NCBI GenBank assembly: GCA_020636405.1
Contig: JACJXW010000006.1
Location: 1 to 64,000 of the forward strand
DNA: 64,000 bases
Source of the DNA: Lewinellaceae bacterium
GTDB lineage: Bacteria > Bacteroidota > Bacteroidia > Chitinophagales > Saprospiraceae
Reading direction: 5' to 3'
The notes beneath the pieces were generated by a model, which was not told where the DNA came from, did not search any database, and saw only the letters and a program-made list of their open reading frames with translations. The translations under genes and the position numbers were made by a program. Position 1 is the stretch's first letter. Each line of letters starts with the position of its first letter. Below, one piece after another: positions 1 to 7,426 of the stretch.

Positions 1-434
1 ACATATCCACTGTTTTCAATTCTTAGCCCATTTATACTGAGGTCTGCAGTACCCAGCTCTAGGCTCCAGCCCTTTAGTGCTCCTTGATCGCCACTTTGTC
101 TATCTTCTATAGTTAGTGTCCAATTCCCTTTGCACTTTTTTCCTATAAATGTTTTTAGCATTGGTTTATTTCCGACATTGAACTCCAATTTATTTTCAGC
201 TCCATGTCTTTCCGCTATACGGTCTCGATCATAAATTATTTCTCTTGAACCATCAGGGTCTGTTAACGTCATCACAAGATCATGTAAGTAGGTATGGTTA
301 AGCTCTAGTTTAACCTTAATTTCTCTTACTATTCCTTCGTCTTCGACAACTATCGTACTAGTCGTAGTCTGATTGTCCCTAATTGCAGCATCGGGTTGGA
401 TAGAAAATTGTCTTTTCTGAATGACACTTCCCAT
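1..434 (-). CDS. Partial protein with N-terminal proprotein-convertase P-domain
   Basis: Reading leftward from ATG at 434, the frame stays open to the window edge (144 codons, C-terminus missing). An in-frame TAA lies shortly upstream, so the start is well bounded. The translation resembles a P/Homo B domain: a segment IVVEDEGIVREIKVKLEL, then HDLVMTLTDPDG, then GNWTLTIEDRQSGDQGALKG followed by WSLEL, the typical closing strand. P-domains are beta-sandwiches usually found C-terminal to secreted proteases. Here the domain begins at about residue 15, with no signal peptide, so the protein may be cytoplasmic or a multidomain protein whose other part lies outside. The stretch is visibly more AT-rich than the rest of the window, which may mean transfer. 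The function of the whole protein cannot be told. Confidence 0.75.
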   Translation of the reverse strand, partial: MGSVIQKRQFSIQPDAAIRDNQTTTSTIVVEDEGIVREIKVKLELNHTYLHDLVMTLTDPDGSREIIYDRDRIAERHGAENKLEFNVGNKPMLKTFIGKKCKGNWTLTIEDRQSGDQGALKGWSLELGTADLSINGLRIENSGY

Positions 435-502
435 TTTTGAAATCTTTAGAAGTTATAGGCCTACTCTTTACAGGATTTTCGGCGTCCTCCTTTTTTTTTC
501 GT

Positions 503-580
503 GGATTCGTTGATTCGTTGATTCGGGATTCGTTGATTCGGGATTCGGGATTCGGGATTCGAATCCCAAATCCCGAATCC
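503..580. repeat. GATTCGGG short tandem repeat ending in a hairpin
   Basis: About nine tandem copies of GATTCG followed by GG or TT (period 7 or 8) run across this stretch. GGATTCGGGATT (541-552, again at 548-559) is perfectly complementary to AATCCCGAATCC (569-580), giving a 12 bp stem. It lies just past the stop codon of the minus-strand lipoprotein gene and could fold in its 3' UTR. There is no T-run, so it is not a classical terminator. Confidence 0.85.
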
Positions 581-586
581 ACAAAC

Positions 587-1516
587 CTATTCCACCGCCG
601 TCTCAATATTCGCCACCGCCACCCACTGCTGGTTGTGGTTGCCAAACGGGAATTTTTGATGCATTTTTCCTGTTTCGCAGCACGTCTCCCAATTGCCGCC
701 GGTACGCGAGGCGGTATGTTTCGAATTGCGGCCATGCATTATGGTATACTGCACTACGTTGCCCTCCTCGTCTCTTTCCACTTTAGTCACCGTTGCTACG
801 TGGTATATTTTACCTTTTCCAGTCGCTGCGTCGTGCCTGAACACGCCGGGGTTGGTGAGCATATCGATGGTGAGGTTGCTGTAACTTTCGTCCGTGCGGC
901 CGAAGAACATCACGCTGCCGGGGCGGATGAGGTTGCGGTCGGCCAGGCCGTCCTGTACGATGTGTAAATTGTTGTGGCGATGGTACCAATGGGCAATTTC
1001 ACGGGTGTTCCGGTCTGGGCTGAACGATGGATAGGTGTACTTCGACTTGTCGCCCAGCGCTGAGAATTTGCGCTGCAGCATGTCCTTGATCTTGTGGTAG
1101 ATGCCCGAGCAATCCTGCCCGATCGTTCTGTCGTATTTAAGTTCCTGGGCTTCCAGTTCCTGCGCGATCAGGTCGAGGACTACGGACAGCCGTTCCTGGT
1201 CTACATCGCGGCCCGGGAGCCCACGGACGCCGGCGGTGGTGGAGGTCACCGGAGTAGGCTGCCGCGTATCGATGGGGTCGACTTCCATGCTATCCCGGGA
1301 GGGCGTTTGCGTGCTGGAATCTGTACCGGTAGTTGTATCTGTAATTGTATCGTCAGCAGCGGCATTTTCCGAAGGCAGGGGTGGTTCGTTCACTTCCGTG
1401 ATCGGCTCGGAAGGCTGGCCGGGCGCCTTTTGCGTGTCGTTGGCGCAGCCCATGAAAAAACACAGGGTAAGGGAAAGGCAGAGGGGGGCGGTGAGATGAG
1501 AAAGTATCGACTTCAT
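587..1516 (-). CDS. NlpC/P60-like lipoprotein (probable cell-wall or amide hydrolase)
   Basis: The 309-residue product starts with a lipoprotein signal (hydrophobic segment to residue 23, lipobox-like FFMGC with Cys24), so it is probably membrane anchored. Residues 25-105 form a Ser/Thr/Pro/Asp-rich linker. The C-terminal half looks like an NlpC/P60 papain-like fold: QDCSGIYHKIKD around Cys136 (nucleophile), GSVMFFGR, a His in IYHVATVTKVE (His239), and a third polar residue in TIMHGRN (His261). Such domains cleave gamma-D-Glu-diaminopimelate or related amide bonds in peptidoglycan. The assignment rests on motif spacing only. It appears to be a single-gene unit. Its 3' side holds the GATTCGGG repeat. 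Confidence 0.65.
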   Translation of the reverse strand: MKSILSHLTAPLCLSLTLCFFMGCANDTQKAPGQPSEPITEVNEPPLPSENAAADDTITDTTTGTDSSTQTPSRDSMEVDPIDTRQPTPVTSTTAGVRGLPGRDVDQERLSVVLDLIAQELEAQELKYDRTIGQDCSGIYHKIKDMLQRKFSALGDKSKYTYPSFSPDRNTREIAHWYHRHNNLHIVQDGLADRNLIRPGSVMFFGRTDESYSNLTIDMLTNPGVFRHDAATGKGKIYHVATVTKVERDEEGNVVQYTIMHGRNSKHTASRTGGNWETCCETGKMHQKFPFGNHNQQWVAVANIETAVE

Positions 1517-1714
1517 GATAAAAGGGTTTAATTCTGAAATATTTCAAGCTCGTACTCGGCCTTTATATTTGAATTGGTGCTGTAAGGTTACCATTGTTCC
1601 CGGCAGGGGGCTGTTCGGTATTCGCACTTTGCACTTCAAACTTCCTTTTGTGAAGGAAGCTCTGTTTTTTGTGGTGGAAACATCTGCAGGCTCATACTGG
1701 CACCCTGCGGGTAA

Positions 1715-1740
1715 ACTTCCGCCTTCCGCCTTCCGCTTTC
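1715..1740. repeat. CTTCCGC heptamer repeat
   Basis: Three tandem CTTCCGC units (period 7) sit in the gap between the lipoprotein gene and the AraC regulator. A related tract lies at 51751-51790. I see no gene in 1517-1743. Confidence 0.75.
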
Positions 1741-1743
1741 CCC

Positions 1744-2109
1744 TCACCTCCACCCCCACTCCCGCAGCACCTCCATCGGCCTTTTCCCGAACTCCTTTTC
1801 GAACTGGCTGATGAAATAGCTGGCGCTGGTATAGCCCACCGCTTCTGCTGTTTCCTTTACCGTGCGATAAGCGCCTTGTTCGAGGTATTCCCTGGCCTGC
1901 TGTAGCCGGTACTGTCGAATGTACTGTCGGGGGGATAAGCCGGTAAGTTGCTTTACTTTTCGGATCAGGTGGCGCTCGCTGAGATCCAACCTGGCCGCCA
2001 GCGCCCTGTTATTCAGGCCACCTTGCGCAGCGTTTTCCTGCACGATCAGGCGGAGCCTGGCGAGCCAGCTGTGCTCTTCGGGCATTTTTATGGGTTTTGG
2101 GTGTTTCAA
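1744..2109 (-). CDS. Small AraC-family transcriptional regulator (DNA-binding domain only)
   Basis: This 121-residue protein consists almost entirely of one AraC/XylS DNA-binding domain with two helix-turn-helix units. The first is LNNRALAARLDLSERHLIRKV at about residues 31-51. The second is the family signature region with AVGYTSASYFISQFEKEFG at about 90-108, followed by KRPMEVLRE. No sensor or dimerisation domain is present, so it resembles the output module of an HTCS protein standing alone. It is monocistronic and transcribed leftward. A 13 bp direct repeat lies 49-93 bp upstream of its start and may be its own operator (inference). Confidence 0.85.
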   Translation of the reverse strand: MKHPKPIKMPEEHSWLARLRLIVQENAAQGGLNNRALAARLDLSERHLIRKVKQLTGLSPRQYIRQYRLQQAREYLEQGAYRTVKETAEAVGYTSASYFISQFEKEFGKRPMEVLREWGWR

Positions 2110-2157
2110 GGGGGATGTCTCAAATATGCCATAAATGATTCCTTCCCGCCAAAGACA

Positions 2158-2202
2158 TTTTCAGGGCATTACCACAAAAAAAAATCTGTTTTTGAGGGCA
2201 TT
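2158..2202 (-). promoter_or_regulatory. Direct-repeat operator candidate upstream of AraC regulator
   Basis: On the plus strand TTTTCAGGGCATT (2158-2170) and TTTTGAGGGCATT (2190-2202) match at 12 of 13 bases and lie 32 bp apart, about three helical turns. A near-consensus -7 element for the minus strand, CATATTTG, sits at 2128-2121, between the repeats and the regulator start at 2109. The arrangement suits binding by an AraC-type protein, possibly the gene's own product. Confidence 0.45.
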
Positions 2203-2469
2203 TGTCGAGTTAAAATACTTAATACCAGTTTTTTATTTGGAAAAGAGTTCCACAGGTAAATAGCTTGTTTTATATTTGAAAAAGTTTCAATTCACGATTA
2301 TGTCTTCCACGATGATCAGTTGGAGGGCAGCTATTCTGCGGAAGGGAGAGAAACAAGAGCACGTTTTCATGCGTTGATGGCTTTGGTACACCCTTTTTAT
2401 TTGGGGTGGCCGGAAAAGGTGGCCCTTCTATCAAAGAAAAAGCGTAACTGTTTAGGTTGGCTTCGAGAC

Positions 2470-2570
2470 GGCATTTTCAGCCTTTGTTTGCCCCATCCCT
2501 CTGAAGGGATCTAAGGCTGAAAACGCCTGGCCATCCTTTAGGGCTGAGGCAAAGCCAGGCGATTTCAGCC
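2470..2570. repeat. Three-arm inverted-repeat element with alternative hairpins
   Basis: Arm 1 (2470-2484) pairs with the middle arm (2513-2527) at 14 of 15 positions. The middle arm (2515-2531) also pairs with arm 3 (2554-2570) at 16 of 17 positions. The two hairpins cannot form together. A further perfect small hairpin, ATCCCT-CTGA-AGGGAT, lies at 2495-2510. The element ends 37 bp before the ATG of the 483-residue gene. It may be a leader switch or a remnant of a dispersed palindromic repeat. The rest of 2110-2607 shows only the AraC direct repeat and no convincing gene. Confidence 0.6.
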
Positions 2571-2607
2571 GGATAGGTAAATAGTTACGAAAAAACGCCA
2601 GTTAAAC

Positions 2608-4059
2608 ATGCCTTCCCTTTCTTCCACCAAGTTTGTACGCCTTCTCCAGTCCTTCGACGAGTCGGAGCTCAAACCCTTTGACACCTGGTTGCGGTCTCCC
2701 TGGTGCAATTCGAACAAGAACCTGATCCGCCTTTTTACCCGGCTGGTAAAGTATTACCCGGATTTTGATCATCCCCGGCTGGACAAGGAGAAGCTCTTCC
2801 GTGAGGTGCTGCCCGACGGCAAGTTCAGCCACCGCCGGATGAACAACCTCCTCTCCGAAGGTTACCTGGCGGCAGAACGGTTCCTCGTTTTTCAGCGCTT
2901 TTCCAAGGATGAGAGCCTGCAAAAAGGCCTGCTGGCAGAGGAATTTCAGGGCCGCCACCTGGACGACTGGTTCTTTCGGGGCGTTGAACAAGAGACAGGA
3001 AGGCTGGAAAAAAAAGCAGTAAAAGACTGGGAAGAACATCTTGCCCTGTTCCGCCTCTACCGCATGGCCTACCACCATCCCACCCAGGATGCGCGCATGC
3101 GGCCGGGCGGCTCGCCGATCACCAGGATGGGGGCGCAGGCCGACCTCCTCTACGCCCTGGAAAAAGCCGCCATCATCAACGAAAAGCTCACCCGCAACCG
3201 GCTGATCCGGGATGAAAACCACGATGTGCAGGCCGAACTGAGAAAATGGACGGCCGTCAGCGAGGGCATTCAACACCCTTCTGTAGAACTATACCGCATG
3301 CGGTTCGCCTACGCCCGGGAGAACCGGTTTGATCAATACCGGGAACTGCGCGCCACCTTGCTGGATCGCATCGGCCAACTGAACCCCAGGGAACAAAAGC
3401 TGCACTTGCTGTCTTTGCTCAACGATACCCTGTCGCTCATCAAATCCGGCCGGCTCGATGTCACCGACAGCCTGCCGCTCTATCAGCTGGGCCTGGACAC
3501 CGGCGTGCTCCTGCACCAGGGAAAACTGACCCGCAATACCTATACGGCAATTGTGGTGGCCAGCAACACCAAAGGCACTTTTGAGTTCACAGATCATTTC
3601 ATTAAAACCTACACGAAGCGCCTCGATGAAACGATCCTGGACGATTGCTACCACTGGGCCGCTGCCCATACCGCTTACTGGCGGCAGCGCCTGGAGGAAT
3701 GCCTGGATATTTTGCAAAAGCACTCCTTCAAAGCGCCCTATTTCCAGATGATCGGCCGTGTGCTCCTCACCCAGGTGTATTTCGACCTGCACCTGCGGGA
3801 CGATTCCTACGGGCCCTACCTGTTCAGCTTCTTCGATACCTTTGAGAAGTGGCTGTCCCGGGAAAAAGTGTGGTCAAAAATGGCAAAGGACTCCTTCCTG
3901 CGCTTTGTGCAGCAATGCCGGGCCCTGGCCAAATCTTATGCCGATGTCAACTTCAGCCCAGGCAAGGTGGAAAAGTTGCTGGAAGGGGAAACCAACATTC
4001 AGGCGCTGAACTGGCTCCACCAAAAGAAAGATGAGGTGCTGCGGTTGAGAACTAATTGA
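2608..4059 (+). CDS. Uncharacterised helical protein (483 residues)
   Basis: I do not recognise a characterised family. The protein has no signal peptide or membrane segment and is rich in Leu, Arg, Glu and Lys with heptad-like helical spacing throughout, suggesting an all-alpha repeat fold. The N-terminus (about residues 8-60: LLQSFDESELKPFDTWLRSP, then LIRLFTRLVKYYPDF) has the look of a family common in Bacteroidota with short helical hairpins around conserved SPW/SPY residues. That resemblance is from memory. The ATG at 2608 follows the inverted-repeat element at 2470-2570 closely. It stands alone on the plus strand and converges with the 30-codon minus-strand ORF, overlapping it by 8 bp. 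Function unknown. Confidence 0.75.
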   Translation: MPSLSSTKFVRLLQSFDESELKPFDTWLRSPWCNSNKNLIRLFTRLVKYYPDFDHPRLDKEKLFREVLPDGKFSHRRMNNLLSEGYLAAERFLVFQRFSKDESLQKGLLAEEFQGRHLDDWFFRGVEQETGRLEKKAVKDWEEHLALFRLYRMAYHHPTQDARMRPGGSPITRMGAQADLLYALEKAAIINEKLTRNRLIRDENHDVQAELRKWTAVSEGIQHPSVELYRMRFAYARENRFDQYRELRATLLDRIGQLNPREQKLHLLSLLNDTLSLIKSGRLDVTDSLPLYQLGLDTGVLLHQGKLTRNTYTAIVVASNTKGTFEFTDHFIKTYTKRLDETILDDCYHWAAAHTAYWRQRLEECLDILQKHSFKAPYFQMIGRVLLTQVYFDLHLRDDSYGPYLFSFFDTFEKWLSREKVWSKMAKDSFLRFVQQCRALAKSYADVNFSPGKVEKLLEGETNIQALNWLHQKKDEVLRLRTN

Positions 4060-4144
4060 CTACGAGGTCTTCAACCACGATCTTTTCGGCAATCAGGTTT
4101 GAATAAAGGTATGCTGCTGGGTTGATAAGGTGTTCCTTTCTCAT
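4052..4144 (-). CDS. Possible 30-residue peptide under an HTCS1-type promoter
   Basis: The ORF runs from ATG at 4144 to TAG at 4052. The product begins MRKEHLINPAAYLYSNL and ends IVVEDLVVN. It is mixed hydrophobic/charged with no clear membrane segment or signal. What makes it worth recording is its promoter: a TAAATTTG -7 element (4270-4263 on the minus strand) and a 21 bp-spaced direct repeat (4289-4320) lie upstream, immediately behind the end of the HTCS1 gene. It overlaps the end of the convergent 483-residue gene by 8 bp. It could be a real small protein, or the transcript could be non-coding. Confidence 0.35.
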   Translation of the reverse strand: MRKEHLINPAAYLYSNLIAEKIVVEDLVVN

Positions 4145-4262
4145 GACAGTTAATGGTTTATTTGCTTAGGTGCAATGCATGTCCGGAGCCAGGCTTCCAA
4201 AAATCCCTTTTCCGTATCTGTCCGCTATCGCCGCCCTCGGGAGCAGGCCGGCCGGACACCAA

Positions 4263-4320
4263 CAAATTTACTCACAGTTGAAGAGTATTATCCGTCAAAG
4301 AAGTAGCACTATCCGTCAAA
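4263..4320 (-). promoter_or_regulatory. Promoter with 21 bp-spaced direct repeat, probable HTCS1 target
   Basis: TATCCGTCAAA occurs twice, identical at all 11 bases, at 4289-4299 and 4310-4320, exactly 21 bp apart. On the minus strand a perfect -7 element TAAATTTG (4270-4263) follows 18 bp downstream of the proximal copy. Two half-sites two helical turns apart on one face is the geometry used by AraC-type dimers. The promoter points away from HTCS1, toward the 30-codon ORF at 4144-4052. Confidence 0.55.
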
Positions 4321-4328
4321 CAGGGTGT

Positions 4329-7286
4329 TTACGCTTGTTCCAGCAGCTCGGAAGGCAATTTCCCGAACCTTTTCCTGAAGCTCCGCGAGAAAGAGCGGGC
4401 GTCCGTGTAGCCCACCTCGGAAGCCACTTTGGAGATGGAATTGTAGGTGCGGTTTTCCAGCAGGCGGCGGGCCTGGTCGAGGCGCATTTCCTGGAGGTAC
4501 TGGTTGGGCGTCAGGCCGGCCAGGCGTTTCAGCTGGCGCAGCAGGGTCGATTCGCTCATGGCAAATTCCTGGGCCAGAAACGAAACGGAAAGGATATCCC
4601 TGGAAAGGTTTTCCCGGACGTAATCCTCGAAGGCCTCCAGCCATTGGTGGTCTTTTCCGCGAAGGGGAGGGGAGGGTTCCTGTTCACTGGTTCCAGGCAA
4701 AAGCCCCGGATGGCGCGCCGCCTGGTTCCTCAGCAGGTTGTCGATACGCGCCAGCAGTTCTTCCTCGTCGAAGGGTTTGGTGAGGTAGTCGTCTACCCCG
4801 ATGCGGAGGGCTCTGAGTTTATCCCGTGTTTCGGCCCGCGCGGTGAGCATGATGACGGGCAGGTGCCGGGTGGCGTCGTCACCCTTTAGCCTTTCGAGGA
4901 GCTGGTCGCCGTCCAGGACGGGCATCATGAGGTCGGAGAGGATGAGGGCGGGGGGTGACGGGGTATGGTGTACGGTGTACGGTGTACGTGAACAGCCGTC
5001 ATCTTCAGCCTGCCTTTTTCCGGCCACCGTTAGAATATGGAGGGCCTCCTGGCCGTTGTCGGCGGTGAGAACGTTGTATTTTTCCGCCAGGATCAGGCGG
5101 ATGTAATCCTGCAGGCCGGGGTTGTCTTCCACTACCAGTATCGTGGGCTTGGTATCATCTGGTGTTTTCGGATGCCCCCCGCTTTTTATGGCCGCCAGCC
5201 CGGGGCCGACGGCCTGGCCATCATCGCTTTTGACGGCCCAGCCGCCTGGTTCAGGCAGCGGCATTTCCTGTCCTGTTTTACCGTCAACCACGTCCTTGAA
5301 ATCCTTTTCCGCGAGGCTAACCGGAAAGGCCAGGCGGAAAACCGCTCCTCCGCCCGGGGCATTTTTTGCTTCTATTTCCCCCCCGAACAGCCGGGCGTAT
5401 TCCCGGCACAAGGCCAGGCCAATGCCCGTTCCGCCTTCAGCGGGTTTATCCGGGCGGTTGGCCTGGAAATAGCGGTCGAACAGGTGGGGCAGGTCGTCGG
5501 GGTGGATGCCGGAGCCGGTGTCCGCTACCGTAAGTTCAAGGACGTTGCTGTTTACCGAAACGGATGCCCGCACCTGTCCGCCCGCCGGCGTGAATTTGAA
5601 GGCATTGGAAAGCAGGTTGTACAGCGCCTGCCGGCATTTTTCCCGGTCGATGTTGGCCACTGCGCCCTCTGACATCTCGATCTCGTAAGAAAGATCAATG
5701 CGTTTGCGTTGCGCCATCGATTCGAACTGCGCAAAATGCCGGCGAAAAAAGGCCGGTAGTTCCGTAGGCTCCTCGTCCAGTTTCATTTTTCCCAACTCCA
5801 TCTTTCGCAGGTCGAGGATCTCGTTGATGAGTTCTTCCAGTTGGCGGCCGTTCCGGCTGGCCAGTTGCAGCAGCGTGGTTTGCTTTTCGCTCAGCCGGTT
5901 CTCTTTCAGCAAGGTGCGGATGGGGCCGAGCAGGAGCGTGAGCGGGGTGCGCAGCTCATGGCTGACGTTGGCGAAGAAGCGGGATTTGGCCTCATCCAGG
6001 CCGGCCAGCCGCTCTGCCTGCGCCCTGGTTTTCTGGTTGGCTTCGCGCAAGCGCCAGTAAAGAAAGGCAAGTAGAACAGCGAACAGGAAGACAATGCCGG
6101 TTATTCCGATCAGCCAGTTCCTCCTTGCTCTATCATATTCGATCAACCGGCTTTGCTTTTCTATCTGTCGCGCTTTTTGCTCATCCTGATAACGGGCGTC
6201 AATTTCCACTACTTTTTCCTTGGTGCTTTTTCGGACGTGATCGAGCTCCATCCGGTACCCTTTCTCCCTGTAGGCCCAGGCGGAATCGGGCTCTCCCATA
6301 GCTCTGTAGATCACACCCCGAAACTGGTAGGCCCTGGCCAGGGCGGTGTGCTTTTCATGCCCCAGGGCGATCGCTTTCCGGGAGGCCGTGATCGCGGTGT
6401 CATTATGCGACAGGGCCAGGCAGTACTTCCCGTTTTCAAAATGCAGCTGGGACAGGTTGGTGTGAATGTAACTGTAGCCCGTATGGTCTTCCAGTTGGTG
6501 ATAGAGCTTCCCGGCGGCGGTATAATGTGAGGCGGCTTTTGGGTAGGATGATTTGGAGAGCAACAATCCCATGAGTAGATGGCCGATCGCTTCCTCCAGT
6601 TCCAGTTTGAGTTTTGGAGCGGACCGCAACACCTCCTGGGTATAGTACAGGGAAGAATCCCGATCTCCGAAGATACGGTGATAGGAAGCGATGCGTATGG
6701 CCCAGTTCGGGTAGATCGTGTCTAAGGCATGCTGTTGAATGGTAGATCTTGCCTGCTCCAAATTCTTCAGACAACTTCTGTCGCGCCCGATCTTTTCGTA
6801 GAGGTTGGCCAGCACCAGGCAGGCTTTGGCAAATGTTTCCCCCTGCTTTTCTTCCCGGCTCAGTTCTTTGACGCGCAACAGCTTCTGTATGGCCAACTCA
6901 TCCTGCTGATCCCGCTCCAGGGCTGTCGCTTCCGCCAGTTGCACCCTGATGCCAAAGGGAGAGTCGAGCTGGCCCGATTGCTTCAGCTTATCGATGATCG
7001 GGGCCAGAATGAGGAGGGCGCTGTCATTTTTGAAAGAAGCGAGGAGCGATTCCACCTGGGCAAGGCCTATGGCAAGCCGCTGTTCGATGTGCAGCTGCTC
7101 CTCTCCCTCCGGGTTGCGATAAGAGGAAAGTCCGGCTTGGGCAGCCGGAGTACCTGGAAATAATGGCAAGAAAAGGAGCGTAAAGAGCATTGGTAAAAAC
7201 GCCTTCTTTCTTCTCGCTGCAAGCAGTGTTAGAAACATAATAAACAGGGAACTTTGAAATGATCCGGCTTGGTGGGGCGCTATCAT
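4329..7286 (-). CDS. HTCS1: TPR-containing hybrid histidine kinase/response regulator/AraC
   Basis: One 985-residue polypeptide joins a whole two-component pathway. In order: hydrophobic signal or anchor (about 17-50; starts at Met17 or Met33 also possible), TPR-like sensor region (about 60-350), coiled coil (350-390), membrane segment (391-413), HisKA with phospho-acceptor His443 in VSHELRTP, HATPase (about 540-656, with N-box NLLSNAFKFT, DTGSGI and GGTGIGLAL), receiver (714-853, Asp785 in LILSDLMMP, Lys837 in LTKPF), and AraC helix-turn-helix pair (about 880-985). The sensor side is TPR, not the beta-propeller of HTCS2 and HTCS3. The receiver has an unusual insert of about 20 residues before its Asp, encoded partly by a TACGGTG heptamer repeat (4964-4988). 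A 21 bp-spaced direct repeat just past its stop suggests a local target promoter. Confidence 0.93.
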   Translation of the reverse strand: MIAPHQAGSFQSSLFIMFLTLLAARRKKAFLPMLFTLLFLPLFPGTPAAQAGLSSYRNPEGEEQLHIEQRLAIGLAQVESLLASFKNDSALLILAPIIDKLKQSGQLDSPFGIRVQLAEATALERDQQDELAIQKLLRVKELSREEKQGETFAKACLVLANLYEKIGRDRSCLKNLEQARSTIQQHALDTIYPNWAIRIASYHRIFGDRDSSLYYTQEVLRSAPKLKLELEEAIGHLLMGLLLSKSSYPKAASHYTAAGKLYHQLEDHTGYSYIHTNLSQLHFENGKYCLALSHNDTAITASRKAIALGHEKHTALARAYQFRGVIYRAMGEPDSAWAYREKGYRMELDHVRKSTKEKVVEIDARYQDEQKARQIEKQSRLIEYDRARRNWLIGITGIVFLFAVLLAFLYWRLREANQKTRAQAERLAGLDEAKSRFFANVSHELRTPLTLLLGPIRTLLKENRLSEKQTTLLQLASRNGRQLEELINEILDLRKMELGKMKLDEEPTELPAFFRRHFAQFESMAQRKRIDLSYEIEMSEGAVANIDREKCRQALYNLLSNAFKFTPAGGQVRASVSVNSNVLELTVADTGSGIHPDDLPHLFDRYFQANRPDKPAEGGTGIGLALCREYARLFGGEIEAKNAPGGGAVFRLAFPVSLAEKDFKDVVDGKTGQEMPLPEPGGWAVKSDDGQAVGPGLAAIKSGGHPKTPDDTKPTILVVEDNPGLQDYIRLILAEKYNVLTADNGQEALHILTVAGKRQAEDDGCSRTPYTVHHTPSPPALILSDLMMPVLDGDQLLERLKGDDATRHLPVIMLTARAETRDKLRALRIGVDDYLTKPFDEEELLARIDNLLRNQAARHPGLLPGTSEQEPSPPLRGKDHQWLEAFEDYVRENLSRDILSVSFLAQEFAMSESTLLRQLKRLAGLTPNQYLQEMRLDQARRLLENRTYNSISKVASEVGYTDARSFSRSFRKRFGKLPSELLEQA
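4964..4988. repeat. TACGGTG heptamer repeat inside HTCS1 receiver domain
   Basis: TATGGTG-TACGGTG-TACGGTG-TACG on the plus strand encodes residues 767-775 of HTCS1, in the loop between receiver helix 2 and strand 3. Because the unit is 7 bp, gain or loss of one copy would shift the frame before the phospho-acceptor Asp and the DNA-binding domain. Confidence 0.85.
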
Positions 7287-7426
7287 TCCATTTGTTCGGC
7301 GTCCAAAAGGTTACCTCCAAAGGAGAATTACTTAGATAAAAAATTTACGCAAGAAAGATTATTATGTTTCAAATCAAAAGATGCGTTTTCCGGGCAGAAG
7401 TATTAATGCTTGAACTCCACCAATTT

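Noticed and set aside
2320..2514. 64-codon ORF in the gap before the 483-residue gene
   Set aside because: It reads through the inverted-repeat arms, has no protein-like features, and no promoter leads into it.
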